Position numbers and translations under genes: made by a program | DNA from: an uncultured Prevotellaceae bacterium | GTDB taxonomy: Bacteria; Bacteroidota; Bacteroidia; Bacteroidales; Bacteroidaceae | Length of the DNA: 7,792 nucleotides | Reading direction: 5' to 3' | Assembly (NCBI GenBank): GCA_946403615.1 | Contig: CAMJAO010000093.1 | Coordinates: forward strand, 1-7,792 | Part shown: piece after piece, positions 1-4,318 of the stretch | Position numbering within the stretch: the first letter of the stretch is position 1 | Layout of the letters: the number at the start of each line of letters is the position of its first letter | Notes under the pieces: model-generated | Databases searched by the model: none | Told to the model about the DNA's origin: nothing | Seen by the model: the letters and a program-made list of their open reading frames with translations, nothing else

Positions 1-1
1 T

Positions 2-27
2 AAAAAGTCCTTAAATTGGATTTTTTT
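2..27 (+). terminator. Possible weak terminator of an upstream gene
   Basis: The first bases can fold into a 9-bp stem (AAAAAGTCC with GGATTTTTT, one G-T pair, 7-nt loop) that ends in a run of seven T. Only two G-C pairs support it, so it would be weak. It could end transcription of a plus-strand gene lying to the left of the window, or be chance in an AT-rich spacer. Confidence 0.25.
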
Positions 28-75
28 GACTTGAATCAACCACTTTTTCACGCTCTCATCACAATTTTAAGTATT

Positions 76-110
76 TTTGGGTTAAAGTAGTAAATAAAAT
101 CGTACTTTTG
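76..110 (+). promoter_or_regulatory. Candidate Bacteroidetes-type promoter for the cob operon
   Basis: TACTTTTG at 103-110 matches the Bacteroidetes -7 consensus TAnnTTTG exactly. A TTTG at 76-79 could serve as the -33 element, but the 23-nt spacer is longer than the 20 nt seen at the tRNA promoter in this window. Only four bases separate the -7 box from the cobU ATG, so transcription would start at or next to the start codon and leave little or no leader. I see no conserved cobalamin-riboswitch features in the 114 bases before cobU. Confidence 0.5.
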
Positions 111-114
111 CAAT

Positions 115-678
115 ATGAAAAGGATGATACTGATAACGGGCGGACAACGGTCGGGAAAGAGTAATTATGCGGAGCGGTTGGCACTGAGTCGGTCGGAGCA
201 TCCCATGTATATCGCCACAGCAAGGGTGTGGGACGATGAGATGCGGCGACGCGTGAGCAAACACCAAGAGCGGCGCGGTCCCTGTTGGCAAACTATAGAG
301 CAGGACCTTGACCTGTGGCACATCGATATCGGAGGCGGAGTGGCACTGATAGACTGCGTGACAAACTGGTGCACCAACCGCTATCTTGACATGTGCGGAC
401 CCGACGGCGCCTTGCCCGACGTAGACGACGTGTATAAGGAGTTGACAGCCGACTTTGACCGGTTTACAGCGCAAGACGGAACCTTCATCTTCGTGACCAA
501 TGAGATAGGCAGCGGTGGCATCAGCGACAACGCCATGATGCGGCAGTTTACTGACCTGCAGGGATGGATAAACCAATACATCGCCTCAAAATCCGACGAA
601 GTGGTACTGATGGTTAGCGGGATACCTGTCAATATAAAAAACAGGAAAGTCCAGGATAACTTAAGAAAGCCTAGGTAG
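115..678 (+). CDS. cobU: Adenosylcobinamide kinase / adenosylcobinamide-phosphate guanylyltransferase CobU
   Basis: This bifunctional cytosolic enzyme phosphorylates adenosylcobinamide and then transfers GMP to make adenosylcobinamide-GDP, the substrate of CobS. The 187-residue protein has a P-loop at residues 9-16 (GGQRSGKS). The motif RRRVSKHQERR contains His50, matching the histidine that carries the GMP in Salmonella CobU. A Walker B-like segment, ALIDCVTNW, has Asp80. The conserved NEIGSGG segment starts at Asn129 and the FTDLQGW stretch follows at 145-151. The family normally ends near the SGIPxxxK motif, here residues 168-175. The last 12 residues (NRKVQDNLRKPR) are an extension encoded by a 10-bp-period repeat. 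The ATG at 115 is preferred because it keeps the usual short N-terminus; Met4 is the only close alternative. It is first in a cobU-cobT-cobS-cobC cluster. Confidence 0.95.
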   Translation: MKRMILITGGQRSGKSNYAERLALSRSEHPMYIATARVWDDEMRRRVSKHQERRGPCWQTIEQDLDLWHIDIGGGVALIDCVTNWCTNRYLDMCGPDGALPDVDDVYKELTADFDRFTAQDGTFIFVTNEIGSGGISDNAMMRQFTDLQGWINQYIASKSDEVVLMVSGIPVNIKNRKVQDNLRKPR

Positions 679-720
679 ACCTAGAAAACCGAGGAAAACC
701 TACAAAGACTTAGGAGAACA
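641..720 (+). repeat. Degenerate 10-bp-period tract at the cobU 3' end
   Basis: About eight decamers follow one another, for example ACAGGAAAGT, CCAGGATAAC, CTAGGTAGAC, CTAGAAAACC, GAGGAAAACC and TAGGAGAACA. They share a [C/T]AGG-like core followed by A-rich bases. The tract covers the last 12 codons of cobU and its TAG stop, then runs directly into the 7-bp tract before cobT. The period is near one helical turn, but no binding function is shown. Confidence 0.55.
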
Positions 721-755
721 CTAAACCCTAAACCATCAACCCTAAACCTTAAAAA
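721..755 (+). repeat. 7-bp-period tract upstream of cobT
   Basis: Five heptamers (CTAAACC, CTAAACC, ATCAACC, CTAAACC, TTAAAAA) fill the space immediately before the cobT ATG. There is no Shine-Dalgarno-like sequence in it. The same CTAAACC unit returns at 4302-4308, 3.6 kb away beside another gene end. Confidence 0.75.
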
Positions 756-1859
756 ATGCGTACATTTCAAATAAAAAAGCCTGATGAGGGGATGCGCAAG
801 GCTATTCGCGCGAAGATAGACAATCTGAACAAGCCCAAAGGGTCGCTGGGCAGGTTGGAATCATTGGCAGAGCAGATATGTCTGGTGCAACAGACACTGA
901 CACCTACATTGGCCCATCCCTGCCACCTGCTGTTGGGGGGGGACCACGGCATCGAACGCGAAGGGGTGAGTGTATCACCGCGCGAGGTGACTTGGCAACA
1001 GATGAAGAACTTCACCCGTGGCGGCGGCGGAGTCAACATGTTCTGCCGGCAGCACGGTTTTGACCTCAAAATCGTGGATATGGGCGTAGATTACGAACTA
1101 AGCGATGTGCCTGGTATCATCAATCATAAAATAGCCCGCGGCACACGCAATTTCCGTTACGAGGCGGCCATGAGCGAGGAGGAGTTTAACCGCAGCATAG
1201 ACATCGGTGCTCAACTGACGGATGAATGTGCGGAACAGGGTTGTAATATTCTCTGCATCGGCGAGATGGGCATCGCCAACACATCGCCTTCGAGCATCTG
1301 GATGTCGATATTCGGCAATATCCCACTCGAAGAGTGCATCGGAGCCGGCGCCGGGCTGGGTGCCGAAGGCATCACACATAAAAAGATGGTGCTGAGGGAA
1401 GCCGTGGAGAATTACAAATGTGGAATGAGGAATGTGGAATTAGAGGAGCAAGGGACAAAGAGCAAGGAAACCAGCCCCAAACCTCTCCAAAGCGAAGCAC
1501 TCAACCTCATTCGTTATTTCGGCGGGTTTGAGATGACGGGAGCCATCGGAGCGATGCTCCGGGCAGCAGAACGGGGGATGCTCATCATGGTAGACGGGTT
1601 TATTATGTCAGCGTGTATGCTGGCAGCGTCGCGTCTCTATCCCGCAGTGCTCGACTATGCCATTTTCGGTCATTGCGGCGACGAGAGCGGGCACAAACGT
1701 ATGCTCAGTCTGATGAATGCCGAACCGCTGCTCCATCTGGGCATGCGCCTGGGCGAGGGCACGGGTGCGCTGTGCGCCTACCCCATCATCGAGAGCGCTG
1801 TGAGAATGGTTAACGAAATGAATAATTTTGACAATGCAAGTATCACTAAATACTTCTAA
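756..1859 (+). CDS. cobT: Nicotinate-nucleotide:dimethylbenzimidazole phosphoribosyltransferase CobT
   Basis: CobT transfers the phosphoribosyl group of nicotinate mononucleotide to 5,6-dimethylbenzimidazole, giving alpha-ribazole phosphate, the lower-ligand donor for CobS. Family marks in order are LLLGGDHGIEREGVS in the N-terminal third, GEMGIANTSPSS near residue 170, the glycine-rich GAGAGLGAEG before THKK, RYFGGFEMTGAIGAML near 253-268, and RLGEGTGA near the C-terminus. Glu334 of that last motif matches the catalytic glutamate of Salmonella CobT. At 367 residues it seems longer than the usual 340-355. The excess is explained by residues about 221-241, a low-complexity segment encoded by a 7-bp-period repeat, in a stretch between conserved motifs. 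The reading frame is otherwise intact, so the enzyme is probably functional. Its 3' end overlaps cobS by 26 nt. Confidence 0.95.
   Translation: MRTFQIKKPDEGMRKAIRAKIDNLNKPKGSLGRLESLAEQICLVQQTLTPTLAHPCHLLLGGDHGIEREGVSVSPREVTWQQMKNFTRGGGGVNMFCRQHGFDLKIVDMGVDYELSDVPGIINHKIARGTRNFRYEAAMSEEEFNRSIDIGAQLTDECAEQGCNILCIGEMGIANTSPSSIWMSIFGNIPLEECIGAGAGLGAEGITHKKMVLREAVENYKCGMRNVELEEQGTKSKETSPKPLQSEALNLIRYFGGFEMTGAIGAMLRAAERGMLIMVDGFIMSACMLAASRLYPAVLDYAIFGHCGDESGHKRMLSLMNAEPLLHLGMRLGEGTGALCAYPIIESAVRMVNEMNNFDNASITKYF
1417..1472 (+). repeat. 7-bp-period tract inside cobT
   Basis: Eight consecutive heptamers lie within the gene: AATGTGG, AATGAGG, AATGTGG, AATTAGA, GGAGCAA, GGGACAA, AGAGCAA, GGAAACC. The first and third are identical, and the pattern also repeats every 14 bp. 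They encode about residues 222-239, a charged, low-complexity stretch unlike the flanking conserved CobT sequence. Three heptamers make 21 bp, so gain in multiples of three preserves the frame. Confidence 0.7.
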
Positions 1860-2631
1860 ATGGTACCAGAACGCCTGGGCGGCTCTGATATTCTTCACCC
1901 GGTTGCCTTTTTGGCGGTTATATCAGCCTCCGCGTGAGAGTTACCGCGCCGTGGTGGAGTTTTGGCCGCTGGCTGGATGGCTGACGGGCGGCATCATGGC
2001 AGCCGTGCTCTATTTCGGCAGCATGATAGTCCCCTACCCCATGGCCATCGTGGCAGCTGTCATCATGAGGTTGCTGATTACGGGTGCACTGCATGAGGAC
2101 GGCTTGGCTGATTTTATAGACGGTTTTGGAGGTGGCGGCAAAGACCGCAACCGCATCCTCGCCATCATGAAAGACTCGCACATCGGCACATACGGCGTGT
2201 TGGGGCTTATCTGCTATATGGCGCTGCTGTTCACTTCGCTATACTGCATCGGCAACGCAGAGAAGGCGGCATGGCTTATCTTGGCCATTGACCCGTTCAG
2301 CAAGATGTTGGCGGGACAGATTATCCAGATGATGCCTTATGCACGACGTGAGGAAGAGGCGAAAGCGAAGGTAGTATATCGCAAAGTGAGCATCATGGCT
2401 GGCATTTTGCTGGCCATTCAAGGACTATTGCCCGCCGCATTGGTACTGTTGCTGACAGACCTCGGTTCGACACTGCGACTGGAACTGATGATTTTTGTGC
2501 CCTGCCTCGTGATGTACTTCCTCTATTTGCTCATCTGGCGGCGATTGCGAGGATATACTGGCGACTGCTGTGGGGCGCTGTGTCTGCTGGTGGAATTGGC
2601 GGCAATCGTGACGGCAGTAGTACAATTATAA
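1834..2631 (+). CDS. cobS: Adenosylcobinamide-GDP ribazoletransferase (cobalamin synthase) CobS
   Basis: CobS is the inner-membrane enzyme that joins adenosylcobinamide-GDP to alpha-ribazole or its 5'-phosphate, giving adenosylcobalamin or its phosphate. The 265-residue protein carries the family signature HEDGLADFIDG at residues 87-97, with acidic residues Glu88, Asp89, Asp93 and Asp96 expected to bind Mg2+. MKDSHIGTYGV follows at 112-122. The N-terminal FFTRLPF motif is at 20-26. Hydrophobic segments at roughly 46-66, 68-86, 123-140, 143-160, 184-206 and 215-235, and the hydrophobic C-terminus, fit a polytopic membrane protein. I chose the ATG at 1834; a TTG two codons earlier is less likely. 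The start lies inside the end of cobT (26-nt overlap), which suggests translational coupling. Confidence 0.95.
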   Translation: MQVSLNTSKWYQNAWAALIFFTRLPFWRLYQPPRESYRAVVEFWPLAGWLTGGIMAAVLYFGSMIVPYPMAIVAAVIMRLLITGALHEDGLADFIDGFGGGGKDRNRILAIMKDSHIGTYGVLGLICYMALLFTSLYCIGNAEKAAWLILAIDPFSKMLAGQIIQMMPYARREEEAKAKVVYRKVSIMAGILLAIQGLLPAALVLLLTDLGSTLRLELMIFVPCLVMYFLYLLIWRRLRGYTGDCCGALCLLVELAAIVTAVVQL

Positions 2632-2643
2632 GCGCCCATACGG

Positions 2644-2706
2644 ACCCGCCTAATGGGGAGGGAATGGTAAGCCCCCTCCCTAACCCTCCCCGAGTGGAGG
2701 GAATGG
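2644..2706 (+). repeat. GC-rich intergenic repeat, left module (copy 1)
   Basis: The core at 2668-2706 matches 7613-7651 without gaps at 35 of 39 positions. It contains the hairpin-forming segment CCCTCCCCGAGTGGAGGG. Just before it, 2644-2667 resembles 2683-2706 (18 of 24 positions, both ending GGAGGGAATGG or GGGAGGGAATGG) at a spacing of exactly 39 bp, so the unit appears partly duplicated in tandem. It lies entirely between cobS and cobC. Confidence 0.75.
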
Positions 2707-2767
2707 CTTCCGACAAAAAAGAATAAAACTCTCATACATTAACAATAAATTATTAAGTTATTACCTT

Positions 2768-2798
2768 CTCCCCTGGGGAGAGATGGAAAGGGGTTTTT
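2768..2798 (+). repeat. GC-rich intergenic repeat, right module (copy 1)
   Basis: This begins with the palindrome CTCCCCTGGGGAG (one-base centre), followed by AGATGGAAAGGGG and five T. It resembles 7743-7771, which has CTCCCCTCGGAGGGATGG then AGAGGG and four T. The hairpin plus T-run might slow transcription before cobC. Its ATG at 2783 is in frame with cobC but belongs to the repeat. Confidence 0.6.
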
Positions 2799-2800
2799 CT

Positions 2801-3328
2801 ATGCAAATCTATCTGATCAGACATACGAGTGTGGCAGTGGCTCCGGGCACATGTTACGGACAGACCGATGTGGCAACCGCAGACACCTTTGAAGAAGAGG
2901 CCGCAGTGACGAAGAGTCACCTCGACGGCATCATGTTCGACCGCGTCTATACCTCGCCATTGACACGGGCATCAAAGTTGGCCGCTTTCTGCGGTTATCC
3001 TCAAGCCATTCGCGACGACCGGCTGAAAGAGATGAATATGGGTGAATGGGAGATGCGACGCTATGAAGAGATTGACGACCCTGCTTTAGAGGCTTTTTAT
3101 GAGGATTTCCTTCACCGGCCCGCCACTGGAGGCGAGAGTTTTCCGATACTCTACCAGCGTGTGGCGTCGTTTCTGGATGAGTTGAAGGGACAACCCTTTG
3201 AACGTGTGGCCGTGTTTGCCCACGGCGGCGTGCTTATCTGTGCAGGCATCTACGGAGGATTATTCACTGCCGAAGAGGCTTTCGACCATCAAACCGGGTA
3301 TGGAGGGATAGAAGTGATTGAGGTTTGA
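2801..3328 (+). CDS. cobC: Histidine phosphatase family protein, probable alpha-ribazole phosphatase CobC
   Basis: This would remove the 5'-phosphate from alpha-ribazole phosphate or from adenosylcobalamin phosphate, finishing loop assembly. The 175-residue protein has the histidine phosphatase (phosphoglycerate mutase-like) core. The N-terminal YLIRHT motif has His8, which forms the phosphohistidine. YTSPLTRA is the conserved segment after strand two, KEMNMGEWE holds the acidic catalytic residue, and AHGGV holds the second catalytic His141. The family has many substrates, so the CobC assignment rests on position directly after cobUTS. I start at 2801 because MQIYLIRHT gives the normal short N-terminus; the in-frame ATG at 2783 lies in an intergenic repeat. 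The gap of 169 bases after cobS is unusually long for this operon, and the stop codon falls inside a 7-bp repeat tract. Confidence 0.85.
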   Translation: MQIYLIRHTSVAVAPGTCYGQTDVATADTFEEEAAVTKSHLDGIMFDRVYTSPLTRASKLAAFCGYPQAIRDDRLKEMNMGEWEMRRYEEIDDPALEAFYEDFLHRPATGGESFPILYQRVASFLDELKGQPFERVAVFAHGGVLICAGIYGGLFTAEEAFDHQTGYGGIEVIEV

Positions 3329-3345
3329 GATTTGAGGTTTGAGTT
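3318..3345 (+). repeat. 7-bp-period tract across the cobC stop codon
   Basis: Four heptamers, TTGAGGT, TTGAGAT, TTGAGGT, TTGAGTT, run without gaps. The cobC TGA stop at 3326-3328 is part of the second unit, so the last three codons and the stop are supplied by the repeat. Confidence 0.7.
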
Positions 3346-3494
3346 TTATGATTACTCTGATATTCGGATAATTTGGAATGCCCGAAACGTTCTGCAGATT
3401 AATATACGCCACGCCTCAAGTGCGACACCCTTTCTGGGAGGGGGTACGGGGCAGGCTTTATGGCACGGGGGGATTCCATTTTTTTTGCAAAAAG
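3346..3494. other. Intergenic region between cobC and the tRNA-Val promoter
   Basis: No convincing gene is present. The segment from about 3429 to 3475 is very GC-rich (CACCCTTTCTGGGAGGGGG, then further G-runs), followed by eight T at 3479-3486. It loosely resembles the GC-rich intergenic repeats elsewhere in the window, but I could not align it well. It is not a clear terminator, since the G-runs lack a matching C-rich arm of similar length. Confidence 0.4.
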
Positions 3495-3526
3495 TTTGGG
3501 GGAATGAAAAAATATCCTTACCTTTG
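3495..3526 (+). promoter_or_regulatory. Consensus Bacteroidetes promoter for tRNA-Val
   Basis: TTTG at 3495-3498 and TACCTTTG at 3519-3526 match the Bacteroidetes primary sigma factor elements (-33 TTTG and -7 TAnnTTTG) with a 20-nt spacer. Transcription would start around 3530-3535, leaving a short 5' leader for RNase P to remove before the mature tRNA at 3545. Confidence 0.85.
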
Positions 3527-3544
3527 CATCCGCAAAATAGATAT

Positions 3545-3619
3545 AGGGGCGTAGCTCAGGTGGTTTAGAGCGCTACATTGACATTGTAGAGGTCATGGGT
3601 TCAACTCCCATCGTTCCTA
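3545..3619 (+). tRNA. tRNA-Val (anticodon GAC)
   Basis: A full cloverleaf can be drawn. The acceptor stem pairs AGGGGCG with CGTTCCT, including two G-T pairs. The D stem pairs GCTC with GAGC. The anticodon stem pairs CTACA with TGTAG around the loop TTGACAT, giving anticodon GAC at 34-36. The T stem pairs ATGGG with CCCAT around TTCAACT. Discriminator base A is at 3619. The CCA end is not encoded, so it must be added after transcription. The tRNA reads GUC and GUU valine codons. It has its own promoter upstream and a strong terminator three bases downstream, so it is a single-gene transcription unit. Confidence 0.95.
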
Positions 3620-3621
3620 CT

Positions 3622-3658
3622 AAAAAAGGCTGAAACTCAAGTGGTTTCAGCCTTTTTT
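3622..3658. terminator. Bidirectional rho-independent terminator
   Basis: A perfect 15-bp stem pairs AAAAAAGGCTGAAAC with GTTTCAGCCTTTTTT around a 7-nt loop. On either strand the hairpin ends in six U. On the plus strand it closes the tRNA-Val transcript three bases after the mature end. On the minus strand it lies 16 bases after the stop of the oxidoreductase gamma subunit. One structure therefore serves two convergent units. Confidence 0.92.
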
Positions 3659-3674
3659 GTTTTGCTATGATACC

Positions 3675-4217
3675 TTATTTCTTCGTGATGATGTCACCGC
3701 CTGCTTTTACAGCCTCCATGTTGAGGGGGATGAGTGCGTGATGACGCTCGGGGAGAGTCTTGTAGAGAGCCTTCTCGAGACCATTGCTGGTGACGACTGG
3801 GCAAATCTTGAGCAGTCCGCCGAGGACAATCATATTGAAGATTTTAGAGTTTTTCATCTCGGCCGCCTTGTCCATAGCATCGATGGTATAGACATTGATG
3901 TCGGTACGTTTTGGCGGGTTGATGATACCGTAGTTGTCGTAGATGAGGATGCCACCCGGTTTGACACGCGGCTCGAACTTGTCGAGCGACGGTTGGTTGA
4001 GCACGATGGCGATATCGTACTTGCTGAGCACAGGCGACGAGATACGCTCGTCGCTGATGATGACGGTCACGTTGGCCGTTCCGCCTCGCTGCTCCGGTCC
4101 GTATGCGGGCATCCATGTCACTTCTTTGTCTTCCATCAGGGCCGAGTAAGCCAAAATCTTACCCATTGACAGTACGCCCTGACCTCCGAATCCTGATATG
4201 ATAATTTCTGCTTTCAT
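3675..4217 (-). CDS. korC: 2-oxoacid:ferredoxin oxidoreductase, gamma subunit (KorC/VorC type)
   Basis: This subunit belongs to a CoA-dependent 2-oxoacid:ferredoxin oxidoreductase, which converts a 2-oxoacid to acyl-CoA and CO2 while reducing ferredoxin. The 180-residue protein is a single POR-type gamma domain. It shows the N-terminal ISGFGGQGV motif (residues 7-15), WMPAYGPEQRGG (35-46) with the conserved loop that meets CoA in related enzymes, and PGGILIYDN in the middle. The length is normal for the family. It is the last gene of a delta-alpha-beta-gamma set and lies 101 bases after the beta gene. That gap holds two short 7-bp repeat tracts, while the other subunit genes are packed tightly. 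It ends 16 bases before the shared terminator. The symbol follows the 2-oxoglutarate naming; the true substrate could be a branched-chain 2-oxoacid. Confidence 0.88.
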   Translation of the reverse strand: MKAEIIISGFGGQGVLSMGKILAYSALMEDKEVTWMPAYGPEQRGGTANVTVIISDERISSPVLSKYDIAIVLNQPSLDKFEPRVKPGGILIYDNYGIINPPKRTDINVYTIDAMDKAAEMKNSKIFNMIVLGGLLKICPVVTSNGLEKALYKTLPERHHALIPLNMEAVKAGGDIITKK

Positions 4218-4230
4218 AGTTTTGCTAATA

Positions 4231-4262
4231 AGAGGTGAGAGGTAAGAGGTGAGAGGTAAGAG
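4231..4262. repeat. 7-bp-period tract between gamma and beta oxidoreductase genes
   Basis: On the plus strand the heptamers AGAGGTG, AGAGGTA, AGAGGTG, AGAGGTA follow in perfect alternation, ending with a partial unit. This makes a 14-bp unit present twice. It lies just upstream of the gamma-subunit start codon (minus strand). Confidence 0.85.
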
Positions 4263-4294
4263 ATTACTCCTGTAATGGAGATATCATCCACACT

Positions 4295-4315
4295 CTCAAC
4301 ACTAAACCCTAAACA
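4295..4315. repeat. 7-bp-period tract after the beta oxidoreductase gene
   Basis: Three heptamers on the plus strand, CTCAACA, CTAAACC, CTAAACA, end three bases before the beta-subunit stop codon at 4319. The unit is nearly the same as that upstream of cobT at 721-748. Confidence 0.6.
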
Positions 4316-4318
4316 TTA

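Noticed and set aside
1..114. Cobalamin riboswitch upstream of cobU
   Set aside because: The visible upstream DNA is AT-rich, short, and holds a promoter box four bases from the start. I could not find the conserved B12-box features.
82..576. Minus-strand open frame of 164 codons opposite cobU
   Set aside because: It lies antisense to a clear CobU with intact motifs, shows no recognisable domain, and is of the type produced by codon bias on the opposite strand.
721..755. Telomere-like CCCTAAA repeats suggesting a linear replicon end or eukaryotic DNA
   Set aside because: There are only a few units, the tract is internal, and it is flanked by bacterial genes. It fits the general 7-bp-period tracts of this window.
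2783..2800. Earlier in-frame ATG for cobC
   Set aside because: The ATG and next codons are part of the GC-rich repeat module also seen at 7743-7771. The phosphatase fold starts directly at MQIYLIRHT.
3332..3568. Plus-strand frame of 78 codons between cobC and the tRNA
   Set aside because: It runs through a 7-bp repeat, a GC-rich island, the tRNA promoter and into the tRNA gene itself, so it is not a plausible gene.
3657..4169. Plus-strand open frame of 170 codons opposite the gamma subunit gene
   Set aside because: The minus strand encodes a complete, motif-bearing subunit. The plus frame starts at the terminator and has no family resemblance.
721..4315. CRISPR array
   Set aside because: The repeats are 7 or 10 bp with no spacers, and no cas genes are present.
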